From Cyathus striatus (Eukaryota; Basidiomycota; Agaricomycetes; Agaricales; Nidulariaceae): a stretch of DNA of 64,000 nucleotides. The notes beneath the pieces were generated by a model. It did no database searches. It saw nothing but the letters and a program-made list of their open reading frames with translations, and was not told the origin of the DNA. The number at the start of each line of letters is the position of its first letter. Within the stretch, counting starts at the first letter, position 1. Below, in pieces: positions 33,130 to 45,399 of this stretch. The translations under genes and the position numbers were made by a program. The DNA lies in the NCBI GenBank assembly GCA_025738555.1, contig JAOVFP010000007.1, positions 4,216,001 through 4,280,000 of the forward strand. Direction: 5' to 3'.

Positions 33130-35866
33130 GAGTGGTGTTAGCCAGAATGATCATAAAAGTGTAGTGTTTTATGATTGCGGCAATCATCTATCTCATGATT
33201 GCCTGTTTCTAATGTAACTACTATATGCCTATTACAATTATAAATGGTGATCATATGCAATCATTGGTTAACTTGAAGTGTATTACTATTATAGACCTAT
33301 TATAAATGGTGATCATATGCAATCATTGGTTAATATGAAGTGTATATTACTATTGTAGGCCTATTATAAATGGTGATCATATGCAATCATTGGTTAGTTT
33401 GAAGTGTATATTACTACTGTAGGCCTATTATAAATGGTGATTTGTCACATCATTCCCGCGCTTCACATATTTCCCGCGCATTACGTTTGTCACGCATCCA
33501 CGCGCGTCACACTTGTCACATCATTCCCGCGCTCCACATATTTCCCGCGAATTACATTTGTCACATCATTCACGTGCTCCATATATTTCTCGCGCATCAC
33601 ACGTGTCACACTTGTCACATCATTCCCGCGCTCCACATATTTCCCGCGCATTACATTTGTCACGCATCCGCGCGCGTCACATTTGTCACATCATTCCCGC
33701 GCTTCACATATTTCCCGCGCATCACACTCGTCACATATGTCACGCTTTAACGCGTTTGTCACGCTTTAACGCGTTTGTCACGCTTTAACGCGTTTGTCAC
33801 GCTTTAACGCGTTTGTCACGCTTTAATGCGTTTGTCACGCTTTAGTGCGTTTGTCATGCTTTGGAAGGGCGTCACATATGTCACATGTGTCACATTTATA
33901 AGGAGTGTCATACATTTCAAGCACATCATGCTTGCATGTGTGTCATGATTGTAACATGTTGATGGGATTCCAGCAAGTCTATAATGAAAATGTTTGTATA
34001 CTTTTCACAGATCCTGTCAATAACAATACTGCACATGACTATGGAGAAGTAACAGTAAGTTGTTTTAGGCAAGAGAGAAAAAAAGGCAAAGAGGTCTTCA
34101 GTGAATACTAAACTAAAGAATAGAAAAGCAATTAAGTAATGACCACAGCACAAGAAAGTGTAGAGAAGTACAGGAGGTGGTTTTCATATGTAAGAATGCA
34201 TACTGATACTAAAAGAGCAAAATCACACGTCAGAGAATTGAAACACATATGACAGTATAGAAGTGTCATGTAATCATATAGAGTAAGCATGTATGTAACT
34301 CTATAATGTGTTTTGAAGATATAAGAATAACCAATAGTTGATACAAGAATTATGACTATCTAATGACTGATACATGTGAATTTGATGTAATGTGAAATTA
34401 CCTATTCACCACTCTTTCACATTTGTCATACATATGTAGATCTTTTATAACCTCATCATCTCTCATATCCAGACAAACCATTATAGTTTCTACTATGTCA
34501 TTTCATTACATCTCTAGACCTGATTAAAAACTTCTCATACCATCTCATTTTCAAATATCTCATGCTCTGTCAATAGTGGTAAGACTCCAGCTACATAAAC
34601 ACTCTACATCTTTCATTCTAGTTTCTTATTACTACCACAATTCCACAACATTCCAATTGTCATTTTCCATATTAAGTCTTCCAATTCTACAAGTACATAT
34701 TGTTTCATCTGTATTTGTAATTCACTCTGTACCATTAGATACTTACTCCACTTTCATGGTAATTTCAATAGTTGTAGAGACAGATAAATCTCATGATTGG
34801 AAAGTGTGACATTTGCAAAAAGTTGCAAAGTGCTTGACAAACACAACACACATGAAAAACATATCATGCATCTCAAAAACATGACATATGTGATGGTCAT
34901 GCAAAATGTGACAAATGTGACATGTAACGCGCTTCCAAAGCATGACAAACGCACTAAAGCGTGACAAACGCATTAAAGCGTGACAAACGCGTTAAAGCGT
35001 GACATATGTGACGAGTGTGATGCGCGGGAAATATGTGAAGCGCGGGAATGATGTGACAAATGTGACGCGCGCGGATGCGTGACAAATGTAATGCGCGGGA
35101 AATATGTGGAGCGCGGGAATGATGTGACAAGTGTGACGCGTGTGATGCGCGAGAAATATATGGAGCACGTGAATGATGTGACAAATGTAATTCGCGGGAA
35201 ATATGTGGAGCGCGGGAATGATGTGACAAGTGTGACGCGCGTGGATGCGTGACAAACGTAATGCGCGGGAAATATGTGAAGCGCGGGAATGATGTGACAA
35301 ATCACCATTTATAATAGGCCTACAGTAGTAATATACACTTCAAACTAACCAATGATTGCATATGATCACCATTTATAATAGGCCTACAATAGTAATATAC
35401 ACTTCATATTAACCAATGATTGCATATGATCACCATTTATAATAGGTCTATAATAGTAATACACTTCAAGTTAACCAATGATTGCATATGATCACCATTT
35501 ATAATAGGCCTACAATAGTAATATACACTTCAAATTAACCAATGATTGCATATGATCACCATTTATAATAGGTCTATAGTAGTAATATACACTTCAAGTT
35601 AACCAATGATTGCATATGATCACCATTTATAATAGTCTACAATAGTAATATACACTTCAAATTAACCAATGATTGCATATGATCACCATTTATAATAGCC
35701 TACAATAGTAATATACACTTCAAATTAACCAATGATTGCATATGATCACCATTTATAATTGTAATAGGCATATAGTAGTTACATTAGAAACAGGCAATCA
35801 TGAGATAGATGATTGCCGCAATCATAAAACACTACACTTTTATGATCATTCTGGCTAACACTCATG
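33130..35866. mobile_element. Foldback element with near-identical long arms (2.7 kb)
   Basis: The left end GTGTTAGCCAGAATGATCAT (~33137) is mirrored by ATGATCATTCTGGCTAACAC ending at ~35863. Each arm has an outer unique ~100 bp, an array of 62-64-bp units (3 on the left, 7 on the right), then a ~400-bp block of CATTCCCGCGC and CACGCGCGTCAC words and TTTAACGCGTTTGTCACGC repeats. The 33434..33769 and 34973..35308 blocks appear identical apart from at most a few bases. The ~1-kb centre (33900-34900) is AT-rich and has no transposase. No clean target duplication; AATATTC occurs near both edges. Confidence 0.82.
35300..35760. repeat. 64-bp tandem array in the right foldback arm
   Basis: TCACCATTTATAATAGG recurs about every 63-64 bp, giving seven units with CCAATGATTGCATATGATCA. 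The left arm (33246-33437) has three units of the same sequence in inverse orientation, so the arms differ mainly in array length. Confidence 0.85.
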
Positions 35867-38040
35867 AATATTCTTGCATTCTAATGCTGTGAGTACATTA
35901 GTGAAAAACTGATAGAGCTATGCAGTAGGTTGGGAATTGTTCACTCAGTGAGGTTTGGAAGCTTTTATGTTTCTATTTGGTAAATGATGTTGATAAGATG
36001 TGGTTGGAAATACGAACTGGAAAATAGCCAGAGCCTGATACAGAAGAAGATTGAAAATTAGTACTTAGTCTACTTTACAATGTACTTGTGTTGCAGATAC
36101 TACACACTTTGTTATATTCTTTTGTGTTTTTGCTTTTGTGGTCTTACTTTAAGTTAAAGCAATAGTTAAATGATATATATGTTAGCTTTTAAGAGAAACT
36201 ACACTACTAATAACTTAATTGTTGAGTTTGCATTGCTTGTCTGCCATAGCAAAATATTGAAGTCTGGTTCATGGTTCAAACACCTTTTGAACCTGAACCT
36301 ACATGAACCTGAACCTAAAGTCCAGTTCTGGGTTCAGAGAAAAGGGTCTCTGAACCAGACTGAACCAGACTTTGACATCACTACTAGTGATCAACCTATG
36401 GATACAATGGACAAATCAGGGAGATTTCACAATGCTATGGAGGACAATCCTCATTATGACAACCTCCTGTCTGTGTAGAAGGGTTCACCCATCCTCACAT
36501 ATTAAGACCATCTGGACATGGTCTCATGGGGGTGTGTGTAAGCACTGCACTTATCATACTGGACATTAGTACATTATTACCATGTTTGTACCTACTGAGT
36601 TAGGCAAACATGTACACTACATAAACACTATCACACATACATGTACAAAGGGACTTACTCCTGCTACACATAGACTACCAATAGACTTAGTCAGATGTAC
36701 TTGGTAGGACTGTAAGTCATAGAGGATAACAACCTCTACATGAGGGAGCTGTCAAGGGTAGGATTGTAAATCAGTTAAGGACTCAGGAGGCATTAAAGCT
36801 ACTGATAGTCTGATAGGAAGTCCTAATAGCAGTGGATCCAGACAGAGGTAAACTGTGAGCAATTGGAATGTTTAATAGATGTCATTAACTAGGGAAAGGT
36901 GGTACATGTATTATCTCTTGTTATACACAAGTTATTCTATCCTACCAAGGAATAAATAAGAATTACCTACTTGGCAATATCCTTCCCCTATGATGAAATG
37001 CCAAGTCCCTACCACAGTAGTTGGTTATATGTAAATCACAGGTATCTATTGTATTGTAAGGTGTAATGTCCATTGAGGTCTAAACAAAGGCAATGAAATG
37101 AAAAATGTCAAACATCCATTCAATTGAGGTGTCCTGAGGTGTTTGGGGACATGATTGGTAACTATATAATGTCAACAGGAACATAACAAGATTAGAACTT
37201 AGAAATGAAGTTTGAATGTGAGGACTTGGCAGTTTTTCAAGAATGAAATGGTAAAACACTCATAGGGGAGGATGTAGAAGATAGCTTGAAGACACAAATG
37301 AACACTGAAGACATGACTGCCAGTGGGGGAAGATCCACTGACTTCAGAGGAAGCAGATACATAGATTTCATAGAAAATTAGAATAAATGGTTGACTAGAC
37401 AGAAATTACACATGTCTGGAATCATAGATTATTGGAGGAAAATGGTAAAGTGTGAAACAAAAGGCATAGTAATGAATTGAAGTAAAATTTTGAAGAATAG
37501 AACTAGGAAGAGAGAAATGGAGTGGTGATGTAGCCTTTGGTAAAGCTAATTTGTGCATTTGGTACCATGGTGGAAGATTGACAGTGAGAGTGCAGCATTG
37601 TTTTGCTATCATGTTGAATCAATGTCTATCAGCCACCATAATGTGTGACTGACTTGTGTCCAGTGGATCTCAGGAGTGGTCTTATGTCCTTATGACCTGG
37701 GGAATGGTCTATAATACATCTCGGTACCACTGAAATACAACTAATGTTGAGAACTCTGTTTACCATTTCTAACCACATCGCGATCACCTTCTCCTCCATC
37801 TGTCATTGTCCTCTGAAGGTTAGATCCACTTGTAAAAAGGCTCTGAATACCACGCCAAAGGCAAGAAAGCAGTAAAGGAGCAAGACATGTGTGATCGACA
37901 CGTCCCCTGATGGTGTTAAAAGCAAGACCATTGTTGTGTGAAGTAGGTCATTGAATTGCTGAATAGCAGAGCTTACAGTCCAGAAGGCTGTCGATTGCAA
38001 AAAGTAGTATTGCTCAGTGGCATAATCCATGATCATAGAC
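35867..38040. other. No supported gene
   Basis: Mostly AT-rich with short frames. At 36255-36375 the words GGTTCA/TGAACC recur about ten times (TGAACCTGAACC, GAACCAGACTGAACC), like the word-dense ends of hAT-type elements, but no partner end or target duplication was found. 37803-38040 has a hydrophobic minus-strand frame that may be the decayed 3' part of the ORF at 38.0-38.9 kb. Confidence 0.4.
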
Positions 38041-38047
38041 ATCATCA

Positions 38048-38851
38048 TTAGGCAAGATAAGAGCATCGGAGAGGAGTCGCAGCTAACCACTTGTGAGTAC
38101 CGACAAACTGTAGAGCCCCGCAGCTCAAATAGACAGTGTGAGCAGAGAATAGATCGCTTGAGGAAGAATTAGCAGCAGCAGAATGCAGGTCACTAGCAGA
38201 CAATAAAGAGTCATTGGAAACGAAATCCACAAGAGCATAGAGGGTGCTGTAGGCAGGGGAGAAAGAGGATATGAAATTGCTATCGTAATTGATAGCAATG
38301 GAGGATGGAACATCGGCCAGGACCGAAAAATTGGGAGCATCTGTGATGTCAGGCTCCAATAAGGCCAGGTCTTCCAGGCGTCTATGGGTGGGAGTTCCTA
38401 CAAGATTGAGGGCCACATACAGGGAGAAAGCCAGGGACTACATATTGGTCTTGCACATATGGGGTAGAGGGAGAGGAGAGGTGCGAGACACAGAACCATT
38501 CCTGGGGTAGTTGGTGGTGGGTGCTGTGCTGACAATCATTGTAGCTATAACTTTACAATGACACCCGAACCTGAGGGTGATGGAAGATGGAGAGAGGAGA
38601 GAGGAGAGTGTAGAGTGTAGAGTGTAGAAAGGAGAGTGGGAGTTGAGATTTCGAAGAGTCAGCCTCTTGACAGTGTGCTGCTTGGTGGTACACACAGAAG
38701 GTTGAGACGGAACACTCTTAAGAACACTTGAAGAGACTTGAAGGGTGGAGATGTGCAGAGGGGTGTGGAGGGGTTTGAGGGGCAAGAGGCAAGAGGTGAG
38801 TGGGTGGCTGACACAACGATCACAAATGATGAACACAAACAGCCAGCACAA
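38048..38851 (-). pseudogene. Hypothetical ORF broken by a single TAG
   Basis: One frame runs from a methionine at 38851 to a stop at 38048, interrupted only by TAG at 38438..38440 (CAG to TAG would explain it). After the stop it reads VALNLVGTPTHRRLEDLALL, EPDITDAPNFSVLADVPSSI, then Ser-rich residues. The CT-rich stretch near 38580-38640 looks like a 5' leader, so the true start could be the methionine near 38543. The region keeps more CpG than the surrounding repeats, which argues for unique host DNA. I do not recognise the protein. Confidence 0.35.
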
Positions 38852-39286
38852 ACACTAGCGGTAGTAACACTATATGTGTTATGCTAAGGTGACTGTATGT
38901 CTCATAAGACAAAGAGGCAGGAGGGGAGGGCTGAAGGAGATGGAAGTCAGGAGAGAGGAGATGAGAGCCTCAGATCTCTGTGTTCGCCAACTTTTAAAGA
39001 TGGAGCGTCCCCATGGCTCTCCGAATTCCGACTGTCCTCTGGCCTCTAAACATGTCTGCCTCCCACATAAATATTATTATTTTAGAAATAATCAAATAAC
39101 ATACTCAGGCAGCAATTGTAGCAATGACATGTCTCAGTTTCTCTTTGTGAATGCAGTAACTAACACTTGACAGACATTCCGGGCTTGTATAGATCCACTT
39201 GAAACCATATGTATGTCCTCTGATGTTCATACTTCAGCTGAAGTAGCTTTTGAGGCAAGTTCACAGTGAAAATCATTTGGGCAAGA

Positions 39287-39680
39287 TATGAGTTCACCCT
39301 ACGTCATCGTCTAACACAGCAGTGCACTCCTGTAAGCCGCCTAGGTGTAGCACAGATCCAGAATACCATCCTGGAACCAGCCGTAGAGGGCATGTATACC
39401 AACACCAGTCTCTTGGCCTTCAACAAAACTTCATGATCCACTTCATCCAGGGTCCATCGGACTATACTCATTTCGGAATAAGTATGAGTTCACCATGCAT
39501 CATTGTCGAACATGGCAGCCTGCTCCTGTAAGCTGCCAGGCAAAGCACAGATCCATCATAACATCCAGGCACGAGCCATAGAGGTTTTATTTATGACACC
39601 AGCCTCTTGACTGCCAACACAACTCCACGATCCACTTCATCCAGGGTCCGCTGGACTACAGAGGACACAACTATGGTAGG
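39287..39680 (+). repeat. Two diverged ~196-bp direct repeats
   Basis: TATGAGTTCACC opens copies at 39287 and 39483. Both contain ACAGATCCA, CCAGGC/CTGGAACCAGCC, CACCAGYCTCTTG and CCACTTCATCCAGGGTCC. A third, partial opening (TATGAGTCCATCATTG) occurs at 39796. No coding potential is evident. Confidence 0.7.
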
Positions 39681-41694
39681 TCTTTGCTGTCACCCCTCCA
39701 CCTCAAACGAAAGCCCCCAAACAGATCTTCCAGCTGTAGCTTGCCATCTGTCCAATGAATTCATGCATATAGTTGGTTACCTGCATAAAACATGGTATGA
39801 GTCCATCATTGCTCGAGTATGGCTTAACAGGGCACACACTTCAGGGGCACAGGTAGAGACCAGCAGATTTATTGTGGTGATCATTACCCCACAGCAAGTT
39901 TGCTCAGGGATATGTGGATACTGAGAGAAGAATCACACTTAGAGTTGAAATTGCTAATAAGGCACAATAAGTAGTGCTATGTGACTCACGGGCTAGTCCA
40001 TCTTCTCTGCTTCATCTCCATTCTCTACTGTGAGCCTGCATCCCAGACACTGGATTTGAGGCTGACTGACTTTGACTTGCTTTGTCCTACTGCTGACTGA
40101 ATTCCTCACATGTCGAGAATAACACTTGTATAGCACTCGTGGCTAGTCCATCTTTAACTGCTAGCTAATGCAACGAGAAACCAGGCTTCCAGATATAATG
40201 AAACATCCATCAAGGATTCGCCAAAATTTCGTGTCAATGGAAGATGGATGTTGGATGTGAGTTGGATGACAGTCGGGAGTTGGGAAGTTAGGACCCAGAC
40301 AACATTGAAGATGCCAACGGTCTGAACTGCACCTGCACTGTGCCACTCTTTTATTTGTCTGAAACCTCAAAATCAAACACCCTTGATTCCAAACACACTG
40401 ACAGTCACATAATGTTGTCGTGCAGAGTGATCTACCTCGAACTGAAATCAGTTCAGTCCACTTTTGCTGACAGATCATAATTTGTTTGTGGAGTGAACTG
40501 GAAGCGATTTGAGATCGTGAATCCATGAACTGAGAAACGATCTGGCTGATTATTCACGTGATGTGTGTCATGTCGCAACTACTGCACAAGGGGTCCAAGG
40601 ATTTTGCTGAGCCATAGAGGGTTAGGGAGGGAGGGGGGGTCTGAGCCTCTTAAAAATTTTTTGGACCTCACTTAGAATTTAGCCTGAAATTAGCTAAATA
40701 CTGTTGTATTTGAATGAGAGAGATCACACAGCACTTTAGCACTCATTCTGAGCTGGTTTCTTGCTGAATTACAATGAAGACACAGTTTTTATTCAATATG
40801 TGTAAGATATATTTCATGATACTTATTTTCAATGGAGCAATTTTTGGAGTGACATAGCTATTATTTGATTCAGATTCAAGCAAGGGTAGTATGCTATACA
40901 GATATGTTTAAGATAAGGGTTGTAGGAACTGATACACCTTGTAAAGTTGTATACTGCCTAAGTCTTGCTATACACACACAGGCGGAAGAATATGTAAGTA
41001 TAACTCAGTTTTTAGTAAATAATACAATGAATTTAGCTATACACACAAGTGGAAGAATATGTAAGTATATCTATGTGTGTAATAGGTGGTGTTGTAAGTA
41101 GAAAGAATGGAAAAGAAATAAGTAAAGTATTTCACCTCAGTGTGTAGTAAATAATACAATGACTGAGGTAAGTGCAAGGTAAAGAAGAGTATATAATTGT
41201 ATTCAATGTATCAAAGAGTAATCAATATGGTACATCAAATTGAGTCAAAGATGCTACTATGATAAAAAAGTGTTGAGGACATCCATGGCTATTAAAGCTA
41301 ACACCTAGATGTCAACAAGAGTGCTAATATATCTTACAGAATACTACAACCAAGAATGGATCTAATAAAATACTCTACTCAGGAGTCAGAATGTAGAAAG
41401 ATGGTTTCTGTCAGGTTCAGAGTTGAGCAACCCATTATAATGATAATGGGTATATTCTTTCTGTTTGCTTTCTAAACTTGAGTTGCACTCCTAGTTCGTC
41501 AAAATTAAGGAAGTTCATTCAAAGTAAGCTTAAAGTTCAAGTTATGCAAGGTGAGCGAAATCTTGATAGGCAAGTCACATGGGTTGATTATAAATCATCT
41601 ATATGTGGTAATTATTTCTCATGGGTGGGAGGAGGGTACCCAGAACCCTGCTTAAAAAATAAACTGACCCTATATACCTTAGCACATTCCTTGG
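39681..41694. other. No supported gene
   Basis: Includes two copies of a GGCTAGTCCATCTT motif (39991 and 40142), a G run at 40634-40640, and AT-rich DNA. No extended frame or recognisable element end. Confidence 0.4.
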
Positions 41695-42715
41695 ACCCCC
41701 TTGCTACTGCACCAACTTTTAGTCTTGGCTACCCATCCATTTGCAGTGATTTGTTATAAAAAGGACTTCCCACTGCAACCATCTGGGAAATGACCAGCCA
41801 CTTTAGAAGGAGTGTGCATTCCGTGTTTATCGGGAATTCAGAAGGCTTGTATTTCCTGCTTTGTAATCATAGAAATGTGTCATGTCCTCCACCCATCCAC
41901 AGTATGTTATCCATGTCCCCTTAGTTTTGCTACTCTGTATCATTATTTTTGATCAACATCTTTAAATCATGTTCCCTGACCATAATATTGCTTCATGTAC
42001 TTGAATTCATAGTCAATGATGCAGTACTTATAAGTATACATGTTAGTAATTACTTAAGAGAATTTGAAGAGAATTACACAAGAATTGCATTGATATTTGA
42101 ACACATTAAAATAATCCTGAAGCAACTACTATTACAGTCAAAATTTACAAACAGACTTTTCTTTAATCTTCTGTAACCCTCACAACTTTCTGTGTCTGCA
42201 CTGTAAAGGTCAAAGAAACAAAAATAGTGTGAGTCAGTTGAACATCCATTTGACCTGTGACATTCTAAGGTATGGAAGGGAATTAGTGAGTTAAAATAAA
42301 AATGAAGACATAGTGATATTCTGTGAGACATACAATAAGAGTGAATAAAATCAAAGAAATGATGAAACACAATACTCTGAGACTGACTGTTAATGGGACA
42401 AATCTTCACTAAATTGGAAGGATGCAGATATAACAAATTTACAGAGTCTCTATCAAAAAATAATAATACAGAGTAGCAAAACTAAGGGGACATGGATAAC
42501 ATACTGTGGATGGGTGGAGGATGTGACACATTTCTATGATTACAAAGCAGGAAATACAAGCCTTTCAAATTCCCGATAAACATGGAATGCACACTCCTTC
42601 TAAAGTGGCTGGTCATTTCCCAGAAAGCTGTGGTGGGAAGTCCTTTTTAGGATGAATCGCCACAAATGGATGGGTAGCCGAGACTAACCAACTTTGTACC
42701 AATTTTGAAGCTCAC
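41695..42715. repeat. Second foldback: ~245-bp inverted arms around a ~525-bp centre
   Basis: The left arm (~41700-41944) contains GACTTCCCACTGC, AGTGTGCATTCC, TTGTATTTCCTGCTTTGTAA and CCTTAGTTTTGCTACTCTG. The right arm (~42470-42715) is its reverse complement with few differences, e.g. CAGAGTAGCAAAACTAAGG and TTACAAAGCAGGAAATACAA. No coding capacity in the centre. Probably a non-autonomous DNA element. Confidence 0.8.
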
Positions 42716-43489
42716 CATGTATAACTGTCTCTGATGCAATGAATTTAATGACTAGAAGCTTTACATAATGCAATATAAAAATAAAATGCATTTAAATTCC
42801 TCTGAGCTATGACAGAAAGGTGGAACTAGTAAGCTGAACAGGTGAGTGAGCTCCATGTGGGCTCATTAAACTGGCAGACTCTATTGAAAATTGCTGTATA
42901 TATGGTCCAGTGACAGCCTATGCTTGACAAGAAATAATAGGGATTAATAGTCAAGAGTGCAAAATTCCAGTACTTGAGTTACTGTAAGTACACTCTAATT
43001 TGTCTAATAGTACTATATGTGTCCAGCCCTTGAGTTGAAAATGAAAGTCAGTCTTGAGTCTAGGGAATTTGCTCAGGTCACAATTTGATTGGCTACCATT
43101 CTAACAAAGACCTACCGCCAACATCATGAACTAGATCATCACTCCAATTGCTTCAAATTGTTGCTGATGATTTGACGTGAACTGTCTACAAAATGTCAGA
43201 TCAGTTCACTTCAGTTCACTCCACGGCAACACTACAGTCACAGTCACTTATGTACTTACATTGGGGATGCCCAATGCCTATATGTCACATTGTCGTGGGT
43301 GAAATTTGATTAATCATAAATACACACATATGGCTATATGGCCCAATGTCCAGAATCCACATCATCCGGATCTTTCCAAATACACTACCAAATAATTCTC
43401 ATGAGGCACTGCTTCTCAAGAAACAAACATATGGAAACACAAGCCAATACCCAACTTCTTGGTGACCAATAATCGATACTGTTAAAAAT
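42716..43489. other. No supported gene
   Basis: AT-rich. At 43262 TTGGGGATGCCCAATGCCTATATG resembles TTGGGGATCACCAATCCCTATATGG at 9244, a short hairpin-like word shared by two otherwise unrelated places; possibly a common element edge. Confidence 0.35.
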
Positions 43490-43900
43490 AGGACACCATT
43501 GTTCTTCACACCCATTGTTCAAGAACAATGCCTATGCATTCAATTACCAAGGACATGCCATTGTTTCTAATAATAGAACTCCATTGTTCTTCACACCCAT
43601 TGTTCAGAACAATGCCTATGCATTCACTTACCAAGAATATGCCATTGTTTCTAATAATAGGACTCCATTGTTCTTTTGCACCCATTGTGCTGAACAATGT
43701 CCTCCTATTCACCCATTGTCTTTATACCCATTGTTTGTTGGGATCTATAAATAGAATTCCATTGTTCATCACCAGAACAATGTAATACTATTTCTGTCAC
43801 CATTGTTCAAGACCTGACTCATCTCCTCGAACACCATTGTTCTGCACAGCCTTCACCTCAAGACAATGGACCTACCATTACCAAATTTGAAGGACAATGT
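43490..43900. promoter_or_regulatory. Cluster of ~18 ATTGTT/AACAAT sites in ~84-bp repeats
   Basis: CCATTGTTC or its complement GAACAATG recurs throughout. Two almost identical ~84-bp units (43500-43583, 43585-43667) each contain CACCCATTGTTC, GAACAATGCC and GCCATTGTTT; a third is diverged. AACAAT is the core bound by SOX/MAT-type HMG-box proteins, and ATTGTTC lies in the known yeast Rox1 site. Whether an HMG-box protein binds here is inference; a simple repeat of an inverted word is the alternative. Confidence 0.4.
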
Positions 43901-44337
43901 AGGATTGGTTTTGGATAGGATTAGTCAGCAGTAGGAGGAAAAGAGCATAAAAGGAGAGAGGAATTGAGCCTGGGACAGGAGTTTTATCCATTACCAAATA
44001 GCCTGCCACTAGCTAGGATCTTACTCACCTGTTCATCCCAAGTAGTTATTCTTACACATTAGATACAGAATCTATTGTGCTTTTCTTCAGTTCTATTAGT
44101 AACATAAATGACACAGCTCAACTCACTGTATAAATATATTCACAGTAATCTCAATGTAACTCAACTCAACTCAACGTAACACAGCTCAACTCAATGTATC
44201 AAATCTCAACGTCACTTTTATCATATCTATTCAGTAGCAGCACATATTAGTTTATGTACTGCAGCCACCAAGCTACAGTCAGAAACAACCAAGGCCCTCA
44301 ACTTCATTTCAACCTTCACCACAGCACCAATCTTTAT
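43901..44337. other. LTR-like non-coding stretch
   Basis: Contains CATAAAAGGAGAG and TATAAATAT (TATA-like), and a run of CAACTCAACTCAACT at 44105-44210. Together with AATAAAGCC at 44614 it could be part of an LTR, but the ends and a target duplication are not clear. Confidence 0.3.
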
Positions 44338-44545
44338 ATACAGCCTTCGCTGTACATACAAGCTTTCCTAGTGTTTCTAGCAGTCATTGTTACCCTATAC
44401 AGCTTTAGCCGTATACTCTAGAAACTCCCACAGTTCATCTCTTATTTACAGCCTTTGCTGTACCACACCAGCCACAGGCCAAGTTCTAAGCAAACCTAGC
44501 AAAGCCCCACAGTTTATTGCCCATTTACAGTCTTTACTGTACATC
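44338..44545. repeat. Four spaced palindromes TACAG-N6-CTGTA
   Basis: ACAGCCTTCGCTGTA (~44341), ACAGCTTTAGCCGTA (~44399), ACAGCCTTTGCTGTA (~44448) and ACAGTCTTTACTGTA (~44526): hairpin-capable words 50-80 bp apart with little other similarity between them. Confidence 0.6.
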
Positions 44546-45399
44546 TCATATCATAGGAGTTTGCAGGAATACATATGATCAGTATCCCTCAACCCCCAGG
44601 TGCTAGGTATGAATAAAGCCACTTCCTGCCGAACACCTAAGGTATCTATTACCTTGAACAACAACGTGGCCCACAAATGTCACAGAGCGTCACACTTCTG
44701 TCACAAAACCTGAAGTCGGCCTGTTTTACCTCAATCTTTCATCAAATTGACACAAAATTTTTACCATCATGTAGCTTAGAGCATGTAGAATACATATACA
44801 TGCACATATAAACTGTAAATCAACTATCTAAAGTGCAAGGCATAGAATATATGAAGTTCATGTTTGCACATGTTTGCTTTGGTCATAGGGCAGCACTAAA
44901 ATGTATAGAACGAAGCAACCACTGCACAAATTGATGTAATATATAGAGAAAATGTGTACTACTGATCAACTACTACAACTCTCCACATTTATATTTTATA
45001 TTTTCAAACTTACATGTGCAGAAATCATAAATTTCTGAGTGAAGTACACTATTTGCCATGAATATATCAATTTTAATGTAAATATATCCAATTTTGCTTC
45101 AGTAGTCTACCTATGAGTTGTATAAATTGATTCTGGAGCAAGGAGTGTCAATGTTACAAATTATGTACATGACCTTATCCTACACATTTAAGCCCTCAAA
45201 ACTACCCCCCTCCCCCCTCTCCTTCTTTAAAAGGAAATGTTATATAATTATTTTACAACTCTCCATTTCTTTCACATGTGAACCACACGCCCTCCTGCAT
45301 TCTTCTTACATTCCATATCGCAAAACCAATCATCTGTTGGCATATCTAACAACCCTCAGCATTTTAGGTGATACTATTGAATAAGTGAGTATCTTAACA
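44546..45399. other. No supported gene
   Basis: AT-rich, with one CT-rich tract at 45207-45222 (CCCCCCTCCCCCCTCTCC). Likely lies just beyond the 3' end of the minus-strand gene that starts at 58117. Confidence 0.4.

Noticed and set aside
33434..33769. His/Ser/Arg-rich frame duplicated identically at 34973-35308 on the other strand
   Set aside because: The identity follows from the foldback arms, and three overlapping frames are open at once, which indicates repeat composition rather than a gene.
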